This document shows positions 14,801-23,888 of a stretch of 56,562 bases of DNA, piece after piece; position 1 is the first letter of the stretch; each line of letters starts with the position of its first letter. Both the position numbers and the translations under genes were made by a program. The DNA lies in NCBI GenBank assembly GCA_947587085.1, contig CANPXX010000002.1, positions 1 through 56,562 on the forward strand. The letters are read 5' to 3'. The notes under the pieces are model-generated. The model saw only the letters and a list, made by a program, of their open reading frames with translations. It searched no databases and had not been told where the DNA came from. Source of the stretch: an uncultured Clostridia bacterium (lineage in GTDB: Bacteria > Bacillota > Clostridia > Christensenellales > Borkfalkiaceae).

Positions 14801-17731
14801 CATGCGGTGGGGTTGGAGATGCCATCGGAGGGGGACCCGAGCTACCCCGTGTTCTATAAGGGGCGGGACGTCACGGTCGGGGGACTCCGATTCCAATACA
14901 TCGTGGAGACGCACGACGAGAACGCGCACACGGACGATCAGGACGAGCGGCTGAATGGATACAAAGAGACGGGGGAGTGGAAGGATTTCTCCGAGCTCGA
15001 TGCTTCCTTGCGGATGGCGAAGGACCCGAAGGGCTACTGCGTGTTCTTCAAGGCGACCGACCCGAACGGCAACTATAACGACCTGTACGGGTGGTACGCC
15101 GTGCACGTCGCGGGGGAGGAACTCACCATCACCCTCTCGAGCGGCGCCTCCCTCCTCGAGGGATGGGAGTACGGCGACAAGCAGCTCGATCGGGACGCCC
15201 TCCGCGATAAGCTCAAAGAGGCGGTCGTCAAGGTGGTGGACGCCGAAGAGACGGACGAGACGGAGCAGTTCAAGACCAACATCGCCAACTTCGTGTTTTA
15301 TCTGCGCACCGAGGACAACGGGGGCGGCATCCTCTACACCCTCGACGACGAGGGCATCCGCGAGGGCAGGGCGGGCGAGCTCGTCCGTCTCCCCGCGGGG
15401 ACGTACTACCTCTATGCCACCTTCGTGGAGGGCGGCTCGGTGAGCGGGAGCGTCGTATTCGCGTGGGCGAACGGCAGACCGCACTTCGAAGTCTCCGCGC
15501 GCCGTATCACCCTTCCGCTCACCTTCGTGCCCAAGGCGTACGGCGACGACCCCGAGGGCTGGGTCATTCCCGGCACGCCCGCCCATGCGGACGGGAGCGG
15601 GGATTGGTTCGCCCCCTCGGAGGACGACCTCGAGAACCTCAAGCTCTCCTACTCGCTCCGCGCGGCGGACGAATCGATGGCGGGAGCGCTCACCGACCGC
15701 ACGCCCGCGGGAGACTACACCGTCGTTCCCGCGTGCGGCAATGCAAACTATACCGTCACCTTCGAGCCCGAGGGCGGGTCGTTCGCCTACACCGTTGAGA
15801 AAGCGTCCGTCCTCAAGCCCGAAGCGGACCCGACGGAGTACACCTATAACGGCAGGGTGCAGACGTATGCCGTCCGCGCGGACGCCCTCTATGAGGTGCT
15901 CGGCGACGAGCAGACGGACGCCAACGAGGCGGGCTACACCGTCACCGTCCGCCTCCGCGACGGGGACAACTATAAGTGGAAGGATGGCGACAGCGGCGAC
16001 CTCTTCTTTACCTTCATCATCCATAGAATGGAAATTTCGGCGGATTGGGGCGGCGGGAGCTACGTCTACACGGGTTCGGCGCTTCCCTATCCCACGGCGG
16101 CGGCGGACGGCGCAGACGGGGCGCTCCTCTCCCTCGTCATCGCCCCGTCCTTCGAGGGCGCGTTCCAAAACGCGGGGAGCTATACCTTCCTCGCCTCGCT
16201 CGACCCTTCGGACGCGGCGTCGAAGAACTATCTTCTCACGGGCGGCACCGAGAGGAGCTACACCGTTGAGAAGGCGCCCCTCACCGTGACGGCGAACGAC
16301 AACGCCATCGTCTATGGCGAGGCGCCCGTCCATGGCGGCGTGGCGTACAGCGGCTTTGTCGGCGAGGACGACGAGCATTCGCTCGGCGGGGCGCTCGCGT
16401 TCACATACGGCTACGAGCGGTATCAGAACGTCGGCGACTACCTCATCACGCCGGGCGGGCTCACCTCGGGCAACTATGAGATAGATTTCGTTGCGGGCAC
16501 CCTCACCGTGTCCCCCTTGGAGATCTCTGCGGATTGGGGCGGCGAGAACTACGTCTATACGGGTTCGGCGCTCGCCTATCCCACGGCGACGGCGGGCGGC
16601 GTGCACGGAGACGTGTTCACCCTCCTCATCGCCCCGTCCTTCGAGGGCGCGTTCCAAAACGCGGGGAGCTATACCTTCCGCGCCTCGCTCGACCCTTCGG
16701 ACGTGGCGGCGAAGAATTACCTTCTCACGGGCGGCACGGAGAGGAGCTACACCATCGAAAAGGCGGTGTACGATCTCTCGGGCGTCCGCTTCGAGGGCGG
16801 CGAATGGGACTACGACGGACAGGCGCACAGCCTCTTCATAACGGGCGATCTGCCCGACGGCGTGAGCGTGACCTACGAGGGGAACGCGCAGAAGGATACG
16901 GGCGAATACACCGTGACGGCGGTCTTTGCGGGCGATGCCGACAACTTCGAGAGCATTCCCTCCATGACGGCGCTTCTCACCATCTATCCCGTCAGCCACG
17001 ACTTAAGCGGCATTTCGTTCGGGGATGTGACGGTGTCTTACGACGGGGAGGCGCACGAGATCGTCATCCGCGGCATTCTGCCCCGCAGTGTGAGCGTCTC
17101 CTATGAGGGGAACGGGCAGACGGAGGCGGGCGTGTATACCGTCACCGCCGTGTTCCGCGACCTCGTGGAGGAGTTCGCGCGGCAACAGGCAACGCTCACC
17201 ATTTTGAGGACGCATGCTTCGGCGACGGAGGAGGGCGGCGAGGAGCCGACCGTGGTCGTGGACGTCGAGGGCGGCTTCGATCCCACCTGCGACTTCGCGG
17301 TGGCGGAGGCGCAGGACGTCGAACGCACCCTCCTCGCATGGGGGAAGGATACCGTCTCCAAGATCTTCACCGTCAAACTCATCAAGGACGGCGAGGAGCT
17401 TCCCTTCGAGGGCAGGGCTCTCGTACGCCTCCTCATCCCCGAGGAGTTCCGCGACAGAGAGTTCTCGCTCACGGCGCTCGTGAAGGACGAGGTCTCGTCG
17501 GTGGCGAAGAGCACGGCGCAGGAGGAGGGCACGCACGCGGTCCATGTGGACTACACGCGGGACGGCGACTACATCGTGTTCGAAGCGGACGGGCTCTCCT
17601 CGTACATCCTCACGAGCGAGTACGCCTCGACCATCCCCATCGTGTTCGTGTGCACGAGCGTGCTCTTTGCAGACGTGGCGGTCCTCGCCGTTCTGCTCGC
17701 CGTCGTCAGACGGAACAAGAAAAAGGCATAA
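11897..17731 (+). CDS. Giant exported protein: three DUF6273-type domains, MBG-type repeats, C-terminal membrane anchor
   Basis: 1944 residues. The ATG at 11897 is chosen because AGGAGG lies 8 nt upstream; an ATG at 11873 has no such site. A signal peptide (about 1-35) is followed by three homologous domains (about 39-285, 291-615, 623-855), each with FGG.KWDATYL, NGDVILDLWRS, YARFT and a closing GVRPALHLNL, typical of DUF6273. A linker of about 400 residues precedes MBG/Ig-like modules (about 1300-1780) with ISADWGG..YVYTGSAL and YDLSG..F.....YDG.AH. It ends in a hydrophobic segment and RRNKKKA, so it should be held in the membrane; no LPXTG is seen. First gene after the switch; function probably surface adhesion or ligand binding. 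Confidence 0.85.
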   Translation: MTKIRKRVILALGIAMAMTLTAALAVRPIQELAEADRGTNFVIVNEIYDDASHSFNAINLTNLYTKIAGTGTYEAVRDAGTKTSQDFRNLNGGWNVSVYFGGIKWDATYLTKANNGDVILDLWRSSDTLTGGDVSQFSSSESNDYSTSTIRSFLMGDRYARFTKANAANSLTQFIAKPSQVGYQASETSDYQNDVFSSDDYLWLPSLSEADNNTIWKTDASLRAANSGVAGGYYWLRTGNAPWNKGSNAYRADVSGDVASVSVTDSYGVRPALHLNLSMAKSNTTSGARNSGKWVTVNELYDDGTHAFNASNLNDLYKRLVGAGSFDAVSSAADGIQTSYNFYLNNGGANVWVWFGGMKWDATYLTKAKNGDVILDLWRSADTLTNEKDTSKYCPWVDWGDEDGTVLYPANMYSTSYLRVVTLNAGGQYSTSNSTLSAVQAQDASNQYARFTMMGGTDSSGRDSLVPYLATSYDVGYQEKEWNEAIYGFYGSNNLSNDAYGQAEGNYSPDTDYWKRDSERPAAAQYGAWAWDYLFIPSVTEAGISDDRNRNGLWNTDASIRSGMGEGDVSMPFSRSGRNNIRNVYHFDTTGTYNNCITGYGRGVRPALHLNLSAIERNIQGRSGDWVTVGEIYNNASQTFSAANLKSLFKTLVGADTYAELKAAGTKTSQDFRDQNGGANVSVWFGGMKWDATYLTAATNGDVILDLWRSADMLTGDDASSNYSGTMSSFLMGDRYARFTRTDVANSLTQFIATPSQVGYQASESTYPDEALSSDDYLWLPSRSETITGNIWQADAFLRAATSGVGGGYCWLRSTHYSLSYYAYDLNTSGDVDYDNKSNYFGVRPALHLNLTSVARAMGSLNKDEWTGKPKTYDPDGMTWTLPKSELVTVSAAEADGWTWNGTTLTATRAGSCQLTIVPTFLWSDGSSDPVTVTYTVGKADLEAKYRDRTHPGLLEQLRETVFRSSGEHAVGLEMPSEGDPSYPVFYKGRDVTVGGLRFQYIVETHDENAHTDDQDERLNGYKETGEWKDFSELDASLRMAKDPKGYCVFFKATDPNGNYNDLYGWYAVHVAGEELTITLSSGASLLEGWEYGDKQLDRDALRDKLKEAVVKVVDAEETDETEQFKTNIANFVFYLRTEDNGGGILYTLDDEGIREGRAGELVRLPAGTYYLYATFVEGGSVSGSVVFAWANGRPHFEVSARRITLPLTFVPKAYGDDPEGWVIPGTPAHADGSGDWFAPSEDDLENLKLSYSLRAADESMAGALTDRTPAGDYTVVPACGNANYTVTFEPEGGSFAYTVEKASVLKPEADPTEYTYNGRVQTYAVRADALYEVLGDEQTDANEAGYTVTVRLRDGDNYKWKDGDSGDLFFTFIIHRMEISADWGGGSYVYTGSALPYPTAAADGADGALLSLVIAPSFEGAFQNAGSYTFLASLDPSDAASKNYLLTGGTERSYTVEKAPLTVTANDNAIVYGEAPVHGGVAYSGFVGEDDEHSLGGALAFTYGYERYQNVGDYLITPGGLTSGNYEIDFVAGTLTVSPLEISADWGGENYVYTGSALAYPTATAGGVHGDVFTLLIAPSFEGAFQNAGSYTFRASLDPSDVAAKNYLLTGGTERSYTIEKAVYDLSGVRFEGGEWDYDGQAHSLFITGDLPDGVSVTYEGNAQKDTGEYTVTAVFAGDADNFESIPSMTALLTIYPVSHDLSGISFGDVTVSYDGEAHEIVIRGILPRSVSVSYEGNGQTEAGVYTVTAVFRDLVEEFARQQATLTILRTHASATEEGGEEPTVVVDVEGGFDPTCDFAVAEAQDVERTLLAWGKDTVSKIFTVKLIKDGEELPFEGRALVRLLIPEEFRDREFSLTALVKDEVSSVAKSTAQEEGTHAVHVDYTRDGDYIVFEADGLSSYILTSEYASTIPIVFVCTSVLFADVAVLAVLLAVVRRNKKKA
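12010..14460 (+). repeat. Three direct repeats encoding the DUF6273-type domains
   Basis: The three domains share long near-identical DNA, clearest around 12188-12270, 12955-13035 and 13948-14030 (the GGGACGCGACTTACCTCACC region). This makes loss or gain of a domain by recombination possible. Confidence 0.75.
16029..16758 (+). repeat. Duplicated MBG-type module within the surface gene
   Basis: Copies at about 16029-16270 and 16518-16758 are almost identical in DNA, including a stretch of about 50 bp at 16139 and 16629 (CTTCGAGGGCGCGTTCC...). The close match points to a recent duplication. Confidence 0.75.
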
Positions 17732-17752
17732 CCCATTGGGAGGATATCGGAA

Positions 17753-19243
17753 ATGAACGGATTTTTCGGCAACGTGGACGCATTCCTGCGCGAGACCTTC
17801 TTCCTCGATAAGACGGAGGGCATCGTGCTCCTCGCGGCGACCCTCGCCGCCCTCGTATTCACCATCGTGGCGGTGGCGCTCGCGATCGCGGTGGGAGTCT
17901 CCTTCAAACGCAAAAGACCTCTTGGACGCGTGTGCACGGGCATCGCCGTCGATCCCGCCGCCGTCAAGCGGGAATTCGCCGTCGGCGAGCCGTTCGGGTG
18001 CGACGGCTTGGTGGTCAGCGCCTGTTACAACGCCGCCCCCGAGCGGGCGCCCATCCCCGAATTCGCCGTCATCGGCGCCGAGGAGCTCGAAAAGCTGGAA
18101 CAGGAGGGCCGCGCGAAGGGTTGCTATGTCGTCAAGCCCGACCTCAAAGAGCCGGGGAAGGACGTCGTCGCCGTAAAGTATCGCGGCAGAACGGCATATT
18201 ACACGGTCTCCGTCGCGGGGGGCGCGTCCGCCGCAGCGGCGCCCGCCTCCCTCCCGAGCAGGGTGGTGCGCTACAACAGGAGCTTCACCTCCAAATTCAT
18301 CCAGTCGGACGACAAGGACAAGGAGCGGTACGCTTGGCTCAAAAACGAACTCCTCTCGTATAGCGGCGTGCGGGCGCGCATGAGCTGGAAGCGCGAGACC
18401 TTCCGCATCGGGCGCAATACGGTCGCCCTCTTCGGCTACCGCGGCACCACGCTGTGCATCTATCTCCCCCTCGCCCCCGCCGACTATGCCAATACCAAAT
18501 ATCAGGTGGAGGACGTCTCCGCCAACGCCACCTTTGCCGATACGCCCTGCATGTACCGTCTAAGGAGCGACAAGCGCTACCGCTATGCGGCGGAACTCTT
18601 CGCCGAAGTGATGGCGCGGCTGGGCATCGAACGCATCGAGCGCGAGCCCGAGTCCTACTATCTCCCCTATGAGACGACGGAGGCGCTGATGGGCAGAGGG
18701 CTCATCAAGTGCGAAATTCAGGGCACCGCCGACGGGACGGTCGTCTTGACGGACGCCCCCGTGCAAGCCGAAGCCGCCCCCGCCGAAGCGGTTCCCGAAG
18801 AAGCCGCGCCCGAAGAAGCTGTTTCCGAAGTTCCCGCGGAAGCGGCGCCCGAAGAAGCCGCGCCCGAAGAAGCCGCGCCCGAAGAAGCTGTTTCCGAAGT
18901 TCCCGCGGAAGCGGCGCCCGAAGTTCCCGAGGAGGATCCCGAGGTCGAGGACCTCACCGCCGAGGAGCTCGACGACGTGAGGCAGTACGAGGAGGCGGAG
19001 AGCGAGACGGACGGCATCGAGGTCATCGGCGTCATGTTCCGCCGCCGCGGGAGAAAGGTGTATTGGTTCGACCCCGACGGCAAGACGTGGGAAAAGGGCG
19101 AGATCGCGCTCTACCGCTCGCCCGATAATCCCCCGCAGGAGGTGATCGTGGTGGACCACACATGGCGTCTCCCCGAACATCTGGTGCTCCCCTTGAAACC
19201 GCTCAGCAAGGCGACGCATCACGCCGCGCACAAGGGCGAATGA
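17753..19243 (+). CDS. Membrane-anchored protein with IQSDD-type domain and Glu/Ala/Pro repeats
   Basis: 496 residues. One N-terminal transmembrane segment (about 24-50) is followed by a basic stretch (FKRKRP), a beta-rich region (about 60-165), then a domain (about 175-310) with RSFTSKFIQSDDKDKERYAWLKN, a conserved tryptophan (MSWKRETFR), YANTKYQVEDVS and PCMYRLRSDKRYRYA. The same domain occurs in the protein at 26690-27958. Next come tandem APEEA-type repeats (about 345-400) and a distinct C-terminal domain (about 420-490). It starts 21 nt after the surface gene with GGGAGG as ribosome site, so the two are co-transcribed. Function unknown. Confidence 0.75.
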   Translation: MNGFFGNVDAFLRETFFLDKTEGIVLLAATLAALVFTIVAVALAIAVGVSFKRKRPLGRVCTGIAVDPAAVKREFAVGEPFGCDGLVVSACYNAAPERAPIPEFAVIGAEELEKLEQEGRAKGCYVVKPDLKEPGKDVVAVKYRGRTAYYTVSVAGGASAAAAPASLPSRVVRYNRSFTSKFIQSDDKDKERYAWLKNELLSYSGVRARMSWKRETFRIGRNTVALFGYRGTTLCIYLPLAPADYANTKYQVEDVSANATFADTPCMYRLRSDKRYRYAAELFAEVMARLGIERIEREPESYYLPYETTEALMGRGLIKCEIQGTADGTVVLTDAPVQAEAAPAEAVPEEAAPEEAVSEVPAEAAPEEAAPEEAAPEEAVSEVPAEAAPEVPEEDPEVEDLTAEELDDVRQYEEAESETDGIEVIGVMFRRRGRKVYWFDPDGKTWEKGEIALYRSPDNPPQEVIVVDHTWRLPEHLVLPLKPLSKATHHAAHKGE

Positions 19244-19301
19244 CGGCAGAGAAAGTTGTATTCCAAGATGCGTATGAAGATCATACGAAGGAGATAATAC
19301 A

Positions 19302-21872
19302 ATGTTGAAAAGACTCACGAAACTTTCGAGCTTGACGCTCGGCGTCGTCATGACGATCGCAACGATGACGATCGGCTTCACGGGGTGCGGCAAGAAGGAT
19401 TCGGACGAGACGTTGGAGGAGGTGCAGGCGTCCTCGCTCATCTACTCCTCCGCGGGCGTGTATTCCGTGACGCTCCAAAAGGGCGAAAAGGATTACGGCG
19501 GCGTCTCGGCGGACGACGTGGAAGTGCTGTATTCCGTCCCCTCGGACGAGGCGGAGGACGGGTACCTCACGAAGGAAGCGGATGTGCTCGGCACGTCGGT
19601 GGGCTCGGACGGCGCCCTCAGCGTCACCTTCGAGGACCCCGACGCTTCCACAAACATGACGGATACATACGCCGTGTCCGTCGAAAAATTGCACGTCGGC
19701 GCGGTCATCGACGTCGAATTCGGCGTCTATACCGTGCGGTGCGATACCGACCACGTTTATTCCACCGATAAAGAGGTGAAACTGACGCTCACGCTCGACG
19801 AGGGCGAATATGCGGACGTCACGAAGGACGACATCTCGCTCGCGGGTTCGTTCGAGAACATGCAGGTGACGAGCGTTTCCGCGTCGGGAAAGAACCTCAC
19901 CATGCAGCTCGCGGGCGACATCGTGATGCACGAGAGCTCGGGCGCCTATCTGGACGGGGTCGTCCGTCTCTCCGCCGACGCGGTCAAGGACAACATCTCG
20001 CAGATAGAGGACGTCACCATCCCCGTGGAGGGGCGGGCGGCGTATTTCGACGCGGGCAGGATGCGTTGGGCGAACGGAGCCGTCAACGCGCCCCTCGTGC
20101 TCATGGACGTGACGGATACGGATACGGTGACGGCGAATGACGTCGTGTTTGCCGGGGACAGCGGCGTGACCGTGAAGAACGTGGTCCCCGTGAGCGACGA
20201 CGAGGTGTTCGTCACGTTGGACGTGCAGGGCGCGACGGACAGAAATTCCGCCGCCGCAGTCCTTAATGGCGCCGAGGTCACCGTCGGCGATACCGCTCTC
20301 ACCGCCGACTTCGGCTCCGCCGCGTTCTATCCCGTGTTCGATTTCGTCGAACAGGCGGGCGAGAATCTTCGCATCACCGTCGTGCTCTATGCGAAAAACG
20401 GCACATTTGCGGACGGGCTCGCCGCTTCGCAGGTCTCCTTCGGCGGCGCGTTCGAGGGGGGAACGGTCTCCTCTTTGAAGCGCACGGGCGATCGTACGGC
20501 GGAACTCTCGTTCGAGGTCCCCGCAAACGGACAGAGCATCGATACGATGGATATGGACGGCGAGATCGTCCTCGCACAGGGGGCGCTCATCAATGCGTGG
20601 GGCGACGTGAAAGACGGCGAGACCTCCTATCTCAGAAATTATTCGCCCGAAAGCCTCGGGCGCGGCACGAATGCACAGCAGGTCGTCGGCACCATTCAGG
20701 AGATCGCCGAATTTACGGGCGAGTTCATCGACCTCATCAACGGAGAGAAATCGGTGTGCGAGGCGATCAGCTGGATCTGCGGCTGCTTCGGAAACTTTGC
20801 GTCCGACGACGATTATGCGATGAAATTCCAGAAGGAGATCAATCGGAAGCTGGACTCCATTTTGGATCTCGTCCAAGCCAATAACGAACTTCTTGCGGTG
20901 GCGGTCAAGGAGATCTACAGCAACAAATTGCAGAACTTCGACGTCGCGGTCAACAAGTTGGAGAACGCATGCAACACGCTCGACAGCTATCTTGCCGACG
21001 CCTGCACATCGACGAAGCTCTCCGCGAACGATCTGAAAAGCAGATCGGACCCCGACGCCGTGAAGATCGCGGGCGACCTCGTGAACGCCATGAACAAGAA
21101 GAAAAATTATGTGGACACGATCAAGACGCTCAAATCCGACTTCAACACCGTCGTCGCAAATTTGAAGCTGTCGGGGACGGACAATCCCTTTGCCGTTTTC
21201 GATAAGCTGTGCACGATGACATATAATTTCGATACGCAGTCCAAGGATTCGAGGACGAACTATCGCTCCCGCACCGAATACATCATGGAGAGAGCGCTCT
21301 GCCATCTTCTGATGTACTATGTGTACGGCGACAACGACCTCACCGCGCGCGAGACCTATTACACGGCATTCCGTGAGCTGGACAAGGCAAAAACGAGATG
21401 CCCTGTCGATCAAGGGAAAGCGGGCGCCGCGTATTGCTATGCGATCAACCGCTATTTCGTCTTGGATACCAGCAGGGCTGTGCGCGACTGGCCGTACAAA
21501 GGTTGGGATTGGGGCGACGAGCTGTTGGCATGCGCGGGGAAGAAGAGCGATTTCGATTTCACCGCGACCCAGCGGGACGAATATGTCAGACGGATGCAGG
21601 GAAGGACTTTGAGCCAAGACTTCAACCTTGCGGGCTTTGGCACCCAGTACAATACGGGCATGGCGTTTTGGGTCGAACGAAAGAAGGGCAAGTCCGATTG
21701 GGTAGACGATTTTGCGTCGGCGTTCAGCTCGAGTTATAAGAAGCATTTGAAGGAGTATTGGGCGTACTATATCCCTTGGAATTCGGGGAAGATGGAACAC
21801 AAGAAATTCCTCGGCAACATCAATGAGGATTTCAAGCTCTACTTTTACCTCGGACAGTGGGTCGAGGCTTGA
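19302..21872 (+). CDS. Large lipoprotein with Ig-like N-terminal part and helical C-terminal part
   Basis: 856 residues. Lipobox GFTGC (Cys29) marks a lipoprotein held on the outer face of the membrane. Residues about 40-450 are beta-rich with three or four Ig-like or cohesin-like units (TVTANDVVF..., ADGLAASQVSFGGAF). Residues about 465-856 are mainly helical (IQEIAEFTGEFIDLINGEKSVCEAISWICGC, then amphipathic helices and an aromatic-rich end). I do not recognise the C-terminal part. GAAGGAG precedes the ATG, and a short hairpin (19271-19287) lies just before it. Third gene of the predicted switch-controlled operon. Confidence 0.75.
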   Translation: MLKRLTKLSSLTLGVVMTIATMTIGFTGCGKKDSDETLEEVQASSLIYSSAGVYSVTLQKGEKDYGGVSADDVEVLYSVPSDEAEDGYLTKEADVLGTSVGSDGALSVTFEDPDASTNMTDTYAVSVEKLHVGAVIDVEFGVYTVRCDTDHVYSTDKEVKLTLTLDEGEYADVTKDDISLAGSFENMQVTSVSASGKNLTMQLAGDIVMHESSGAYLDGVVRLSADAVKDNISQIEDVTIPVEGRAAYFDAGRMRWANGAVNAPLVLMDVTDTDTVTANDVVFAGDSGVTVKNVVPVSDDEVFVTLDVQGATDRNSAAAVLNGAEVTVGDTALTADFGSAAFYPVFDFVEQAGENLRITVVLYAKNGTFADGLAASQVSFGGAFEGGTVSSLKRTGDRTAELSFEVPANGQSIDTMDMDGEIVLAQGALINAWGDVKDGETSYLRNYSPESLGRGTNAQQVVGTIQEIAEFTGEFIDLINGEKSVCEAISWICGCFGNFASDDDYAMKFQKEINRKLDSILDLVQANNELLAVAVKEIYSNKLQNFDVAVNKLENACNTLDSYLADACTSTKLSANDLKSRSDPDAVKIAGDLVNAMNKKKNYVDTIKTLKSDFNTVVANLKLSGTDNPFAVFDKLCTMTYNFDTQSKDSRTNYRSRTEYIMERALCHLLMYYVYGDNDLTARETYYTAFRELDKAKTRCPVDQGKAGAAYCYAINRYFVLDTSRAVRDWPYKGWDWGDELLACAGKKSDFDFTATQRDEYVRRMQGRTLSQDFNLAGFGTQYNTGMAFWVERKKGKSDWVDDFASAFSSSYKKHLKEYWAYYIPWNSGKMEHKKFLGNINEDFKLYFYLGQWVEA

Positions 21873-21892
21873 CGGGAATCGCGGGTGACGCC

Positions 21893-23857
21893 ATGCGAAG
21901 GCACAGCGGAAAGACCGCCGCGCGGGTCTTGTCGGCGGTCGCGGCGGTCTGCCTGTCCCTCTCCCTCTTCGGCTGCGTTGAGACTCCGTCGGCGGGAGAG
22001 GGAAGGGCGGCGGTCTACATCTACATGTGCGGCTCCGACCTCGAGACGAAGCAGAGCGCCGCGACGAGGAACCTCGCCGAGATTTTGGGCGCGGACATCG
22101 ATGAAAGCGTCTCCGTCGTGATCGAGACGGGCGGCGCCCAAAAGTGGCGCGGCTACGACATTTCCTCCGACTTCATCACACGATACGAGGCGAAGGACGG
22201 CGTGCTCCTGCAAAGGCAGCTGCTCGCCAATGCCTCCATGGGCGACGGGCAGACGCTTTCCGATTTCATCGGCTGGTGCACCAAAGAGTATCCCGCCGAA
22301 AAGACCGCGCTCATTCTGTGGGACCACGGCGGCGGCGCTTCGGGAGAGGTCTGCTATGACGAGAATTACGCCATGGACGCGCTTACGCCCGAGGAACTCC
22401 GCGGCGCGCTGGAAGCCAACGGGGCGCATTTCGACCTGATCGGGTTGGACGCCTGTCTCATGGCGACCGACGAAATGGCGGCGCTGTTGAAAGATCACGC
22501 CGATTTCCTGCTCGCATCGGAGGAGATCGAGCCCTCGGGCGGCTGGGATTACGCCGCGCTCGCCGAAGGATTTTCGTCGGGCGGTACGGTGGAGGAGACG
22601 TGCAGGGCGGTCGCAGACGCGTACATGCGCAAGTGCGACGGCTCGGGCGGCGGCGATATGGCGACGCTCTCCCTCTTCGATCTGAAAGAGTACGGCGAAT
22701 TTTCCGCCGCGTTCGATGCGTTTGCGCAAAATTTGCGGCACGTCTCCGAAGAGCGGTTCGGGAATTTCAATATCGTGCGCGCCACGGAGAAGGCATGCAA
22801 ATTCGGCGCGGCGGCGCGTGACGAAGGCGCAAGCAATCTCATCGACCTGTACGGCTTCGCGGCTTCGCTCGCCCGAAGCGACGCCTCCGCGTCCGCCCTC
22901 ATGGCGGCGATCGAAAAGCTCGTCCCGTATCGGGTGAGCGGCGCGGGCAGGGAGGGCGTGGGCGGCGTGTCGCTCTATTACCCCTTGCGGTACGACCCGA
23001 ACGATCTGAACGCCTATCTGCGGTCGTGTTCGAGCGAACCGTACAAAACCTATCTTGCGGAGATCTACGGCGGCGACGTCAGCTGTTCCATCGGGTTTTC
23101 GGACGCGGGGAGCATCGGCGAGGACGGAAGTTTTCACATCGCCTTGACGCAGGAGAGCAGGAAATACTTGAAGTCGGTGGAATTTTCGCTGTTGGGCTTT
23201 TCAAGCGCCGACTCCGCGGCGCCCTATGAGATGGTCCAGCTCGGCATCGATAACGATCTTAAATCGGATTGGGACGGGCTCACGTTCAGAAGCAATTTCC
23301 GCGGGGTATGGCTCGCGCTCGACGGCGCGTACCTCAACTATTCGGTCATCGAAAACAACGATGAATACATCATATTTTCGGCGCCCGTCAAGGCGAACGG
23401 CGTGAAGAGCAATCTGCGCTTCATGTTCGTGTGGGACGACAGCTATTTCAACGGCGGATATTATAAGATCATAGGGCTGTGGAACGGGCTCGACGAAAAC
23501 AACCTCGCCGATAAACAGATAACGCCCCTGAAAGAGGGGGACGAGATCACCGTACTGCGCAAGGCGGTGGACCCCGCCTCGGACAGGACGATCGAAGAAG
23601 CCGCGCTGAGCGAAGGCGAAACGGTGGTGATCGGCGGGGACGGCGGCAAGGTCGCGGAGCTCCCGCTGGGAGGGGAGTACTACCGCTATGTGTTTATCGT
23701 GACCGATATCTTCGGGAACAGATTTTATTCGGATACCGCGGGTCTTGAGATGAAATACACCTATGACGAGCTCCTCGCCGACCCCCTCCCCGACGGCGAA
23801 TACGCGGCGGAGGTCATGGGCATCGAGTGGGACAGCTATTGGGGCGCCGTGGGCTGA
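21893..23857 (+). CDS. Clostripain-family (C11) cysteine peptidase lipoprotein
   Basis: 654 residues. The signal peptide ends in the lipobox LFGC (Cys28). The peptidase domain begins VYIYMCGSDLET and carries the C11 catalytic pair: His145 in LWDHGGG and Cys188 in GLDACLMAT, with the usual ASEEIEPSGGWDY block that shapes the basic specificity pocket. After about residue 400 comes a beta-rich C-terminal domain of unknown role. The start at 21893 is chosen because it gives a normal signal peptide; a GTG 36 nt upstream would not. The enzyme probably cuts extracellular proteins after Arg or Lys, possibly its operon partners. Confidence 0.88.
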   Translation: MRRHSGKTAARVLSAVAAVCLSLSLFGCVETPSAGEGRAAVYIYMCGSDLETKQSAATRNLAEILGADIDESVSVVIETGGAQKWRGYDISSDFITRYEAKDGVLLQRQLLANASMGDGQTLSDFIGWCTKEYPAEKTALILWDHGGGASGEVCYDENYAMDALTPEELRGALEANGAHFDLIGLDACLMATDEMAALLKDHADFLLASEEIEPSGGWDYAALAEGFSSGGTVEETCRAVADAYMRKCDGSGGGDMATLSLFDLKEYGEFSAAFDAFAQNLRHVSEERFGNFNIVRATEKACKFGAAARDEGASNLIDLYGFAASLARSDASASALMAAIEKLVPYRVSGAGREGVGGVSLYYPLRYDPNDLNAYLRSCSSEPYKTYLAEIYGGDVSCSIGFSDAGSIGEDGSFHIALTQESRKYLKSVEFSLLGFSSADSAAPYEMVQLGIDNDLKSDWDGLTFRSNFRGVWLALDGAYLNYSVIENNDEYIIFSAPVKANGVKSNLRFMFVWDDSYFNGGYYKIIGLWNGLDENNLADKQITPLKEGDEITVLRKAVDPASDRTIEEAALSEGETVVIGGDGGKVAELPLGGEYYRYVFIVTDIFGNRFYSDTAGLEMKYTYDELLADPLPDGEYAAEVMGIEWDSYWGAVG

Positions 23858-23888
23858 GAGGAAGGAATCGGACAAGGAGAGTGTCATC

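Noticed and set aside
14477-16999. An 840-codon minus-strand open frame inside the surface gene
   Set aside because: Composition is Arg/Val/Glu/Gly-rich shadow sequence without motifs; it lies fully inside a well-supported sense gene.
19281-21800. An 839-codon minus-strand open frame opposite the 856-residue lipoprotein
   Set aside because: No start signals or domains, while the sense frame has a lipobox and a ribosome site.
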